A stretch of DNA of 41,192 nucleotides, from assembly GCF_020889785.1 (NCBI RefSeq), contig NZ_JACMYK010000062.1, positions 1-41,192 on the forward strand. Reading direction: 5' to 3'. Positions 24,877 to 32,607 of this stretch are shown one piece after another. Numbering within the stretch: the stretch's first letter is position 1; each line of letters starts with the position of its first letter. Below the pieces are notes generated by a model, which worked only from the letters and a program-made list of their open reading frames with translations, searched no databases and was not told the DNA's origin. A program made the translations under genes and the position numbers. The stretch is from Bradyrhizobium acaciae. GTDB taxonomy: Bacteria; Pseudomonadota; Alphaproteobacteria; Rhizobiales; Xanthobacteraceae.

Positions 24877-26958
24877 TCAGCGATTGAACAGCTGACGCAG
24901 CACGTCCTTCATCGCGGGATTCTCGCGCTGCTCGGCGGTATCGCCTGGCGGAGGGGGCGGCGGTGGGGGCTGATCGGCGGCCGATGGGGCGTCCGGCGTG
25001 GGCGGAGCCAGGCTGCGGCTCGGGCGCGACGCGTTGCCCTGGTTCAGGGTAGAGAGGCCCTGCTGCAGTAGGTTCCCGATGGTGTCGCCGAGCTGCCCGC
25101 CGAGCGGGTTGTTCTGGCTGGCGGCAGCGCCGCCGGGAGGCGCCTGGCCGCTGCTGCCGGGCGGTGCGCCGGTTGCGCCGCCCTGCACGCCGTTCAGCAG
25201 GTTGGTCAGCCCGTTGAGGCCCTGGGTCAGGCTTTGTTGGCTCAAGCCTTGGCCATTCGCCCCGAACAGGCCCTTGCCCATCTCCTTGAGCTTGGCATAG
25301 GCGGCCTCTGGATTGTCGAGGATGCCCTGCATCTCCGGATAGATCCGCGGGGCGACCCAGGGACCCTCGAGCATCACGGGGATGCCGAGGCCGACCGGAT
25401 TGCCGGCGCGGCCCTGGCCTTCGGTGGTCATCACGAGCTGCGGTTCGACCCGGAACCCGATCTGGCGGGTGTTGAGATCGATGGTGCCGACCCCGGTCAT
25501 CTTCACCAGCGGGCCGATCAAATTGAGATCGGTGGTGACGGCCTGGCCCTTGTCGACCTTGAACGAGGCCGAGAGCTGGCTGAGATCGGTCGACAGCTCC
25601 TGGCCCTGCTGCCAGCCCGAGAGGGTGCCGGTGGTGAGGTTGCGGATCATCTGCGCGACGTTGAGGCCGAGGATCTTGCCGTCCTGGAACACGACGAAAG
25701 CGGTGCCGCCGAGATTGCCGACGATGGCCCGCTCGCTGGTGCCTTGCGAGGTCAGCGCGATCTTCGCCTGCATCTTGCCGTCGAGCTTGTCGAACTCGGC
25801 GAGGCTCTTCAGCACCGGCAACGCGCGCACGCTGGCGAGATCGAGCCGCAGCGCATAGGTCGGATTCGCGGCTCGCGCGTCGATTGTGACGTCGCCGTTG
25901 GCGGTGCCGTCATAGGCGCCGAGATTGGCGAGCTTTCCCTTCAGCACGCCGCTGTCGATCGAGGCATCGATCGCCGCCTGTGCGAAGCGGCCGTCGCCGA
26001 TCACGAGCTCCGGCGTCGAGATGCGCGCCTGCGCGTCGACGTAGTTGAGCCCATTGAGATCGATCGACGCGTTGCTCCAAATGTTGGTGCCGAGCGGCTG
26101 CGCCGTGTCGGACGGGCTCGGCGTCATCGCGATCGCAATGCGCTGGAAGTCGAGATCGAGCTTCACCAGCGGCTTGTTGCTGGCGAAATCGACCGAGGCC
26201 CAGCCGGTGAAGCCGCCATCGCCGAGCGTGCCGGACACGCCGTTGAACATCAGCACCGTGCCGTTCAGGCGGAGCTCGGCATTGGCCTTGATCGCCGCAG
26301 GCAACAGGCCGGGCGCATCGATGTTGAATTCGGCAGGCACGCTCTGATGGTCTTGCGGCGCGGTCGCGCGGATCTCGAACTTCAGCGGCTTGTCGCTCGT
26401 GCGGGCGTCGCCCGTGAGGACGATCTTGCGGTCGCCGCCGATCGTCGCATCGGCGTTGAGCGTCTCGATCCGGTTCTCGACCCGGTCGCGCACATTGGCG
26501 AACACGATGGTGCCGCCGGTGATGCCGACATGGCGGATCGTGATGCCGCCATTGTCGGACGCGGACGACTTCGCCGGCGGATTGTGATCGCGGGTGCGTT
26601 CGCGTTGCAGCGGCAGATTGACCACGGGCCTTTCGATCGCGAGGTCGGTAATCTCGGGCTTGCCCGACCACAGGCTCGACAGCGTCAGCTCGGCTTCGAC
26701 GCGATCGGCGGCGAACCGGTTGTTGGCCTCGCGCTCACGCGGGTCCTGCAACACGACGTCGCGCAGCGTCAGAGTGACGGTCGGCCAGAGACCAACCTTC
26801 GCGCCGCCATTGATCGTGAGCTTGTAGCCGGTCTCTCGTTCGACCCGCTCGGTGATGGCGGATGTGACGAAGGAGGCCGGGATCCCGACCGCCGCCACCA
26901 GCACGATGATCACGATCACGCCAGCAAGGGCGGCCCCGGCGAATTTCAGTGCTCTCAT
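24877..26958 (-). CDS. AsmA-family envelope protein
   Basis: A 693-residue protein of the AsmA class, bridge-like lipid-handling proteins of the Gram-negative envelope. An N-terminal helix (about 5-30, LKFAGAALAGVIVIIVLVAAVGIPA) anchors it in the inner membrane; the rest lies in the periplasm. The N-terminal AsmA domain is seen in TGYKLTINGGAKVGLWPTVTLTLRDVVLQDP, and the C-terminal one around FKVDKGQAVTTDLNLIGPLVKMTGVGTIDLNTRQIGFRVEPQL. A Gly/Pro-rich, low-complexity tail (about 590-690, with a run of eight prolines) ends it. It follows the CRP-like gene divergently and precedes the cyclase on the same strand. Confidence 0.85.
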   Translation of the reverse strand: MRALKFAGAALAGVIVIIVLVAAVGIPASFVTSAITERVERETGYKLTINGGAKVGLWPTVTLTLRDVVLQDPREREANNRFAADRVEAELTLSSLWSGKPEITDLAIERPVVNLPLQRERTRDHNPPAKSSASDNGGITIRHVGITGGTIVFANVRDRVENRIETLNADATIGGDRKIVLTGDARTSDKPLKFEIRATAPQDHQSVPAEFNIDAPGLLPAAIKANAELRLNGTVLMFNGVSGTLGDGGFTGWASVDFASNKPLVKLDLDFQRIAIAMTPSPSDTAQPLGTNIWSNASIDLNGLNYVDAQARISTPELVIGDGRFAQAAIDASIDSGVLKGKLANLGAYDGTANGDVTIDARAANPTYALRLDLASVRALPVLKSLAEFDKLDGKMQAKIALTSQGTSERAIVGNLGGTAFVVFQDGKILGLNVAQMIRNLTTGTLSGWQQGQELSTDLSQLSASFKVDKGQAVTTDLNLIGPLVKMTGVGTIDLNTRQIGFRVEPQLVMTTEGQGRAGNPVGLGIPVMLEGPWVAPRIYPEMQGILDNPEAAYAKLKEMGKGLFGANGQGLSQQSLTQGLNGLTNLLNGVQGGATGAPPGSSGQAPPGGAAASQNNPLGGQLGDTIGNLLQQGLSTLNQGNASRPSRSLAPPTPDAPSAADQPPPPPPPPGDTAEQRENPAMKDVLRQLFNR

Positions 26959-27171
26959 GTCGATATTCCAGGCCGGGCAGACAGGGTTCCGCCGCGGAAA
27001 GGCACGGCCGATCGCACGAGATTATCCCGCAAACGGGACCTCGCTCCAACGACCGGAAAAATATTCCGTTACCAGCATGAACTTATGTGACCTCCCACAC
27101 ACTCTTATGAGGGTGATTTTTGCTAACCGGGCGTCAGGGGATCGCTCGGAATGGATTTGGAAGGCAGTACA
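26959..27171. promoter_or_regulatory. Divergent promoter region of the asmA-like and CRP-like genes
   Basis: About 210 bases. It contains the CRP-like palindrome at 27086-27101. GGAAGG (27159-27164) is the ribosome site of the CRP-like gene and supports ATG 27172 over 27151. Confidence 0.5.
27086..27101. promoter_or_regulatory. CRP-like operator candidate before the CRP-like gene
   Basis: TGTGA-CCTCCC-ACACA matches TGTGA-N6-TCACA at nine of ten half-site positions, 70 bases before the regulator's ATG. The placement suggests autoregulation. The shared core with the site at 17782 (GTGACCTCC and CACA) argues for a common binding protein. Confidence 0.5.
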
Positions 27172-27846
27172 ATGAGCAAACAGGCCGAATTTGCGGTCAT
27201 TCTGAAGATGAATCCGATGTTCGCCGATCTCGGTGCGGACGAGTTGCAGCGGCTTTCGGGCCTCTGTCACACCCAGCAGCTCGCGGCCGGCGAGGTGCTG
27301 TTCCAGAAAGGCGATCCCGGCGATGCCCTGTTCGGGGTCCGCCGCGGCCAGATGCGCATCGAGACCGGTGCCTCCGACGGCAGCCGGCTCACACTGAACT
27401 TCATGGGATCCGGCGATCTGTTCGGCGAAGTCGCCGTCCTCGACGGTCAGGATCGCACTGCGGATGCGACCGCGGGCGAGCCCACCGAATTGTTCGTCTT
27501 GCGGCGGGAGGATTTCCTGGGCTTCCTCGAGCGCGAGCCGAAGGTCGCGGTCAGGCTGATCGCGTTGCTGTGCCAGCGCATCCGCTGGCAGAGCGAACGG
27601 ATGGAAGAATCCGTGCTGCAGCCGTTACCGGTTCGTCTCGCGCGCCGGCTGTGCGCGCTGGCCGAGGATTTCGGTTCCGAGGTGCACATCTCGCAGGAAC
27701 AGCTCGGCATCTTCGTCGGTGCCGCGCGCGAAAGCGTCAACCGGCAACTGCAGACCTGGCGCAAGGACGGCATCGTCGACCTGCAACGCGGGCGGATCAT
27801 GCTGCACAACATGACCAAGCTGACCGCGGTCGCACGGAACGATTAG
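27172..27846 (+). CDS. Crp/Fnr-family transcription regulator, CRP-like
   Basis: A 224-residue cyclic-nucleotide-type regulator. The beta-roll (about 10-115) has the phosphate-binding segment GDLFGEVAVLDGQDRTADATA with E86, R95 and T96 where E. coli CRP contacts cAMP. The dimer helix (about 117-148) leads to a helix-turn-helix (about 172-200: ISQEQLGIFVGAARESVNRQL). Its recognition helix keeps R186, E187 and R191 of the CRP pattern RETVGR, the residues that read TGTGA half-sites; there are no FNR iron-sulfur cysteines at the N-terminus. ATG 27172 is chosen from GGAAGG. It is divergent from the asmA-like gene; a class III cyclase lies beyond. A CRP-like site lies 70 bases upstream. Confidence 0.9.
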   Translation: MSKQAEFAVILKMNPMFADLGADELQRLSGLCHTQQLAAGEVLFQKGDPGDALFGVRRGQMRIETGASDGSRLTLNFMGSGDLFGEVAVLDGQDRTADATAGEPTELFVLRREDFLGFLEREPKVAVRLIALLCQRIRWQSERMEESVLQPLPVRLARRLCALAEDFGSEVHISQEQLGIFVGAARESVNRQLQTWRKDGIVDLQRGRIMLHNMTKLTAVARND

Positions 27847-27853
27847 GGCATTA

Positions 27854-27893
27854 TCGAGCGAAGTGGACGTCGGTTCGCGCAAAGAAACGCGTC
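27854..27893. repeat. Palindromic repeat, family F copy 2
   Basis: TCGAGCGAAGTGG, GGTTCGCG and AAGAAACGCGTCG match the element at 19961. It starts eight bases after the CRP-like stop. Confidence 0.7.
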
Positions 27894-27925
27894 GAACAAG
27901 AATCCAATCGGATCACATGCAACGC

Positions 27926-27957
27926 GCGCGCGAGGATTTGATTCTCTCGCGCGCTTT
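27926..27957 (+). terminator. Terminator-like hairpin after the CRP-like gene
   Basis: GCGCGCGAG and CTCGCGCGC form nine perfect pairs around an 11-base loop, followed by only TTT. A likely terminator of the regulator transcript, weak in its T-run. Confidence 0.5.
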
Positions 27958-28083
27958 GCCTGCGAATGTCGACGCACCCCTGCCTAAAAGACTTGCTTGC
28001 ATGACGAGGCCGGTATCGCTTTCATCGGCGCGCCGGTCCTTGGGGTGACACCCAGCCTTGCTGGCCTCACGCCATCCACCTGC
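27958..28083. other. Structured non-coding spacer, possible small RNA
   Basis: No gene. A CTTGCT-N16-TATCGC pair near 27989-28020 could be a promoter, followed by a hairpin CCAGC-CTT-GCTGG nested in GTGA...TCAC (about 28036-28065) and then the strong terminator at 28084. That layout would suit a small RNA of about 100 bases, but this is a guess from structure alone. Confidence 0.25.
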
Positions 28084-28120
28084 AAACCCCTGCGGTCTTC
28101 CCGTTGACCGCAGGGGTTTT
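28084..28120. terminator. Strong bidirectional terminator
   Basis: AAACCCCTGCGGTC pairs with GACCGCAGGGGTTT (14 pairs) around TTCCCGTT. On the plus strand it ends in TTTT and on the minus strand in TTT. It lies between the convergent CRP-like and AraC-family genes, 31 bases past the AraC stop. Confidence 0.85.
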
Positions 28121-28151
28121 CCGTTCCGGAAGCTGCGCGGCGCGAGCGTGC

Positions 28152-29057
28152 CTACCTCAACACCACTTCGGGATCGGCCCAGCGCAGATATTGGCGCGGC
28201 GCGGCGCCGAGTTCGCGCTTGAACATCGCCGCGAAGGCGCTCGGGCTGTCATAACCGACATCGAGCGCAACGCAGGTGACGGCCTCGCCGGCGCCGAGCC
28301 GGGCCAGTGCTTCGAGCAGCCGCACCCGCTGACGCCAGGCCGCAAAACTCTGTCCGGTCTCCCGCCGGAACAAACGCGTCAACGTCCGTCGGCTGAGCTG
28401 GCAGCGATCGGCCCATTCATCGAGCGTGAGATCGGAGCTCGGATCGACCAGCACCGCTTCGCAGATCGCGGCGAGCCGCGGATCGGGCGGCACCTGCACA
28501 TGCAACGACACTTCGGGCATCCTGCCGATCTCATCCAGCAGGAAATCGACCAGCCGGCCGTCGCGCCCTTCCGGGTCGTAACGGGTCGGCATGTGGACCG
28601 CTTCTTCCATCAGCGCTTCGACCAGCGCGGAGACCCTGATCAGGCGGCAGGTTGCCGGAGCATCCCGCACGCGATCCGGCGTGACATAGACGGTCTGGAT
28701 CTCGACCTCGCCCCATGCGCGCGACTGGTGCGCAACGCCGGCCGGAATCCACAGGCCATGGCCGGGCGGCACGACGAAATGACCGCGCTCGGTCATCATC
28801 GAGGTTACACCCGCGGTCTGCAGGATGAATTGATCGCGTCGATGCGTGTGTCGCGCGCTCGTGCTTTCGTTCGGATAGGAGGCCGCCATTGCCGCGAGCG
28901 GCCGTTCGACCTGTTGCAACTGTCCTGCGTAATGCGCTGCCGCTACCGGACCCGATTGCTTGCGGCAAACGCGCAAGCCGGTGGTGTCATTTCGTCGCGC
29001 TGCGACTTTCAAGTGTCGTGAGCTCCTGATCGATCGTCGTTTTCGCAGGGTGCTCAT
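28152..29057 (-). CDS. AraC-family transcription regulator
   Basis: A 301-residue regulator with an N-terminal cupin-type sensing domain (about 50-165: ARHTHRRDQFILQTAGVTSMMTERGHFVVPPGHGLWIPAGVAHQ) and a C-terminal pair of helix-turn-helix motifs (about 200-297: LTLDEWADRCQLSRRTLTRLFRRETGQSF and AVTCVALDVGYDSPSAFAAMFKRELGAAPRQYLR). The ATG at 29057 has GGAAG upstream; a start inside the first 50 residues is possible since that stretch lacks family features. It is divergent from the peptide-type ABC operon and probably regulates it; two palindromes lie in the shared spacer. Confidence 0.9.
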   Translation of the reverse strand: MSTLRKRRSIRSSRHLKVAARRNDTTGLRVCRKQSGPVAAAHYAGQLQQVERPLAAMAASYPNESTSARHTHRRDQFILQTAGVTSMMTERGHFVVPPGHGLWIPAGVAHQSRAWGEVEIQTVYVTPDRVRDAPATCRLIRVSALVEALMEEAVHMPTRYDPEGRDGRLVDFLLDEIGRMPEVSLHVQVPPDPRLAAICEAVLVDPSSDLTLDEWADRCQLSRRTLTRLFRRETGQSFAAWRQRVRLLEALARLGAGEAVTCVALDVGYDSPSAFAAMFKRELGAAPRQYLRWADPEVVLR

Positions 29058-29065
29058 GCATCTTC

Positions 29066-29081
29066 CGGGCCAGTTGGCCCG
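29066..29081. promoter_or_regulatory. Palindrome just before the AraC-family gene
   Basis: CGGGCCA and TGGCCCG around GT, seven perfect pairs, eight bases before the start of the regulator. Either an operator for autoregulation or a hairpin that would sit over the ribosome site. Confidence 0.45.
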
Positions 29082-29113
29082 ATCGCGATGGTTGTTGTCC
29101 CCAATCAGGTAGC

Positions 29114-29150
29114 GCGGGGTATGGCATTTGGCAACAATGCCTCACCCCGC
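29114..29150. promoter_or_regulatory. Long inverted repeat before the ABC operon
   Basis: The arms GCGGGGT-AT-GGCATT and AATGCC-TC-ACCCCGC pair at 13 of 15 positions around TGGCAAC. It lies 48 bases before the binding-protein ATG, in the divergent spacer. It may be the operator of the AraC-family protein or a leader hairpin. Confidence 0.5.
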
Positions 29151-29198
29151 GACATTCGCCGAAATCGAATGCCTGACGCGCGGCGACGGAGAGGTCCG

Positions 29199-30776
29199 AT
29201 GAACAGACGCGAATTCACCAAGGCAATGCTGGCCTGCGGTGCAGCCATCCCGTTCGGCATCACGCGGGCGGCGGGCCAGACCCGCGGTGGAACGCTCAAC
29301 ACCATCATCCAGCCGGAGCCGCCGGTTCTGGTGACTGCGCTGAACCAGCAGCAGCCGACCCTGACGCTCGGCGGCAAGATCTATGAAGGCCTGCTGAAAT
29401 ACGGCGCCGACCTCAAGCCGATGCCGGGCATGGCGCAGTCCTGGGAGATTTCGCCGGACGGCCTGACCTACACATTCAAGCTGTTTCCCGGCATCACCTT
29501 CCACGACGGCAAGCCGATGACCTCGGAGGACGTGGTCTTCAGCTGCATGAAGCTCTTGGTGGAAACCCATCCGCGCGCGCGGCAGAATTTCGCCCGCGTG
29601 GCATCGGCCGAAGCGCCCGATCCGCTCACCGTCGTGTTCAAGCTGAAACAGCCGTTCGCGCCGTTCATCGGCTGCTTCGACTGCACGTCCGCGCCGATCG
29701 TGCCCAAGCACGTCTACGACGGCACCGACTATCGCAAGAATCCGGAGAACGACAAGGCGATCGGCACCGGCCCGTTCAAGCTGAAGGAGTGGGTGCGCGG
29801 CTCGCACGTCCACCTCGTCCGTCACGACGGCTACTATCTCAAGGATCAGCCTTATCTCGACGAGATCGTCTATCGCGTGATTCCCGATGCGGCGTCGCGT
29901 GCGCTCGCGCTCGAGAACGGCACGGTGCAGCTCGTGCAATGGTCCGACGTCGAATTCTACGACGTGCAGCGCTTCAAGGCGCAGAAGAACCTCGAATTCA
30001 CCACAAAGGGGTACGAGTATTTCGCGCCGCATCAGTGGCTCGAGATGAACAACCGCATCGCGCCGATGAACGACAAGCGGTTCCGGCAGGCGGTGATGCA
30101 CCTGATCGACCGCGAGGCGTTCAGCAAGCGGGTCTATTTCGGCAACGCCAAGGTTGCGACCGGCCCGGTCTCGTCGAAGACAAAGTTCTACGATCCGAAC
30201 GTGAAGCGCTACGAGTTCTCGGTCGACAAGGCCAAGGCGCTGCTCGACGACATGGGACTGAAGCCCGGCGCCAACGGCAAGCGGGCCGAGATCAAGTACA
30301 TCGTGCCGCCCTATGGCGAGTCCTATCAGCGCGCCGGCGAGTTCTTCCGCCAGAGCTTTGCACGCGTCGGCATCGACCTCGTGCTGGTCGGCACCGACAT
30401 GGCCGGCTGGGCCGAGAAGGTCGGCAACTGGGACTATGAGATGACCCAGAACCTGCTCTACCAGCTCGGCGATCCCGCGCTCGGCGTTGCTCGCACCTAT
30501 ATTTCGTCGAACATCAAGAAGGGCATCCTGTTCTCGAACACGCAGGGCTACTCGAATCCTGAGGTCGACAAATTGTTCGACGAGGCCGCGATCACGCTCG
30601 ATGAAGCCAAGCGTCAGGAGCTCTACAGCAAGGTGCAGCAGATCCTGGTCGAGGATGTGCCGGTGGCCTGGACGCTGGAGATCGAATATCCCATCATCTA
30701 CGACAAGGCGTTCAAGAATGTCGTGACGACGGGCATCGGCTCGCACGAAACCTTCGGGTCGGTCTACAAATCGTGA
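29199..30776 (+). CDS. ABC transporter substrate-binding protein, family 5 (Dpp/Opp type)
   Basis: A 525-residue periplasmic binding protein for peptides, or for other ligands such as opines or nickel that the same family carries. The twin-arginine start MNRREFTKAMLACGAAIPFG is a Tat signal. RGGTLNTIIQPEP and LKYGADLKPMPGMAQSWEISPDGLTYTFKLFPGITFHDGKPMTSEDVVFS are typical of the family, as are IGTGPFKLKEWVRGSH and MNDKRFRQAVMHLIDREA. Start chosen at 29199 with GGAGAGG upstream; a longer frame to 29088 covers the regulatory repeat. It overlaps the next gene by four bases, starting a tight operon. Confidence 0.93.
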   Translation: MNRREFTKAMLACGAAIPFGITRAAGQTRGGTLNTIIQPEPPVLVTALNQQQPTLTLGGKIYEGLLKYGADLKPMPGMAQSWEISPDGLTYTFKLFPGITFHDGKPMTSEDVVFSCMKLLVETHPRARQNFARVASAEAPDPLTVVFKLKQPFAPFIGCFDCTSAPIVPKHVYDGTDYRKNPENDKAIGTGPFKLKEWVRGSHVHLVRHDGYYLKDQPYLDEIVYRVIPDAASRALALENGTVQLVQWSDVEFYDVQRFKAQKNLEFTTKGYEYFAPHQWLEMNNRIAPMNDKRFRQAVMHLIDREAFSKRVYFGNAKVATGPVSSKTKFYDPNVKRYEFSVDKAKALLDDMGLKPGANGKRAEIKYIVPPYGESYQRAGEFFRQSFARVGIDLVLVGTDMAGWAEKVGNWDYEMTQNLLYQLGDPALGVARTYISSNIKKGILFSNTQGYSNPEVDKLFDEAAITLDEAKRQELYSKVQQILVEDVPVAWTLEIEYPIIYDKAFKNVVTTGIGSHETFGSVYKS

Positions 30777-31774
30777 CCCGGCTCGGCAGCGCAGCGGCGA
30801 TCGGGCTCCAGGCGATCGGCCGCATCGCGCAGCTCGTCGCCGTGATCCTCGTCATCGCGACGTTCAATTTCGTGCTGGTGCGGGCCGCCCCCGGCGACCC
30901 GGCCCAGGTGATGGCCGGGCAATCCGGCGCGTCCGATCCGAAGCTGCTCGACGATCTGCGCAGGGAGTACGGGCTCGACAAGCCGTATCTCGTGCAGCTC
31001 GTAAGCCATCTCGGCCGTGTCGTCAGGCTCGACCTCGGCTACTCCTATCGGCAGCGCCGTCCGGTGGTCGATCTGATCCTCGAACGGCTTCCGGCGACGC
31101 TGTTGCTGACGGTCACGGCGTTCTGTCTCGCGCTCGTGATCGGCACCGCGCTCGGTGCCCTGGCGGGGCTCGCGGCAGGCAGCGTGCTCGACACGGTGTT
31201 CACCGTGCTCTCGCTCGTGCTCTATGCGACACCGGTGTTCTGGCTCGGCCTGATGCTGGTGCTGGTGTTCTCGGTGACGCTCGGCTGGCTGCCGCCGTTC
31301 GGCTACGAGACGATCAACGTCCAGCTCTCGCCGATCGAGCATGCGCTCGACATCATGAAGCATATGATCATGCCGGTGACGTCGCTGGCGGCGATCTATC
31401 TGGCGATCTATGCGCGGCTGATGCGATCCTCGATCATCGAGGTCGCGCAGCAGGATTTCATCAAGACGGCGCGCGCCAAGGGCTTGTCCGGATCGCGCAT
31501 CGTCGTCGGCCACATGCTGCGCAATGCGCTGGTTCCGGTCGTCACCGTCGCCGGCATGCAGGCCGGCGCGCTGGTCGGCGGCGCCGTGGTGATCGAGACG
31601 GTGTTCGCCTGGCCCGGCCTCGGCCGCCTGACCTTCGAAGCGCTGCTGCAACGCGACTATCCGGTCCTGCTCGGCATCTTCCTGATCCTCTCGATCGTGG
31701 TGATCGCGCTCAACCTCTTGACCGATCTGGTCTACCGGCTGATCGATCCGCGCATGACCACGGGGGCTGCGTGA
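30773..31774 (+). CDS. ABC transporter permease (DppB/OppB type)
   Basis: A 333-residue inner-membrane permease with about six helices. A long periplasmic loop (about 35-110) contains RAAPGDPAQVMAGQSG and the segment GYSYRQRRPVVDLILERLPAT typical of DppB. The EAA-type loop that contacts the ATPase reads QQDFIKTARAKGLSGSRIVVGHMLRNALVP. It starts with GTG overlapping the stop of the binding-protein gene (GTGA), which suggests translational coupling. Confidence 0.93.
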   Translation: MTRLGSAAAIGLQAIGRIAQLVAVILVIATFNFVLVRAAPGDPAQVMAGQSGASDPKLLDDLRREYGLDKPYLVQLVSHLGRVVRLDLGYSYRQRRPVVDLILERLPATLLLTVTAFCLALVIGTALGALAGLAAGSVLDTVFTVLSLVLYATPVFWLGLMLVLVFSVTLGWLPPFGYETINVQLSPIEHALDIMKHMIMPVTSLAAIYLAIYARLMRSSIIEVAQQDFIKTARAKGLSGSRIVVGHMLRNALVPVVTVAGMQAGALVGGAVVIETVFAWPGLGRLTFEALLQRDYPVLLGIFLILSIVVIALNLLTDLVYRLIDPRMTTGAA

Positions 31775-32607
31775 TGGAGACGGTGCGCGCCTTCCTACGT
31801 CATCCCAGCGGCATGATCGGCCTCGTCCTGCTGCTCGTCGTCGTGGTCGTGGCGATCATTGCGCCGATCGTGTTTCCGGTCTCGCCATGGGAGATGGTCG
31901 GTGCGCCGTTCACGCCGCCCGGCGAGGATGGGCTTTGGCTTGGAGGCGATACGCTCGGTCGCGATGTCGCGGCCGGTGTCGCCTATGGCGCGCGCGTTTC
32001 GCTGCTGATCGGGATCGCGTCGGCGCTGGCGGCGATGGCGATCGGCGTCGTGATCGGTGCGATCTCGGGCTATTTCGGCGGCAAGGTCGACCTGGTGCTG
32101 ATGCGGATGACCGAGTTGTTCCAGACCATTCCGGCCTTCGTGCTGGCGATCCTGCTGGTTGCAACCTTCAATCCGTCGCTGCTCACGATCATCCTGACCA
32201 TCGGGGCGGTGAGTTGGCCGCCGCTGGCGCGGCTGACCCGCGCGGAATTCCTGCGGCTGCGGCATCGCGAATTCGTCGAGGCCGCGCTGTGCCAGGGCGA
32301 GCGCACCTGGCGCATCGTGCTCGGCCACATCCTGCCGAATGCGATCTCGCCGATCCTGGTCGTGACCTCGCTGACGGTCGCGACCGCAATCCTGCTGGAG
32401 AGCGCGCTGTCCTTCATGGGGCTCGGCGATCCCAATTTGATGTCGTGGGGCTTCATGATCGGCGCGGGGCGCACGGTGATCCGGAATGCGTGGTGGATGA
32501 GCGTGTTTCCCGGCCTTGCCATCCTTCTCACCGTGCTGGCGATCAATCTGTTCGGCGAGGGACTGTCCGATGTCCTCAACCCGCGCGTCGCGAGGCGCCG
32601 GTCATGA
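31774..32607 (+). CDS. ABC transporter permease (DppC/OppC type)
   Basis: A 277-residue permease, the second membrane subunit of the importer. Its first helix (about 10-35, GMIGLVLLLVVVVVAIIAPIVFP) is followed by LGGDTLGRDVAAGVAYGARVSL, the signature of DppC-type proteins, and the ATPase-contact loop is REFVEAALCQGERTWRIVLGHILPNAISP. ATG at 31774 overlaps the previous stop (TGATG); a GTG three bases earlier is a possible start. It overlaps the ATPase gene start by four bases (ATGA). Confidence 0.93.
   Translation: METVRAFLRHPSGMIGLVLLLVVVVVAIIAPIVFPVSPWEMVGAPFTPPGEDGLWLGGDTLGRDVAAGVAYGARVSLLIGIASALAAMAIGVVIGAISGYFGGKVDLVLMRMTELFQTIPAFVLAILLVATFNPSLLTIILTIGAVSWPPLARLTRAEFLRLRHREFVEAALCQGERTWRIVLGHILPNAISPILVVTSLTVATAILLESALSFMGLGDPNLMSWGFMIGAGRTVIRNAWWMSVFPGLAILLTVLAINLFGEGLSDVLNPRVARRRS

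Noticed and set aside
31887..32603. Upstream extension of the fused ATPase frame
   Set aside because: It overlaps the DppC-type permease in another frame and reads as Arg/Asp-rich noise; the ATGA overlap at 32604 fixes the true start.
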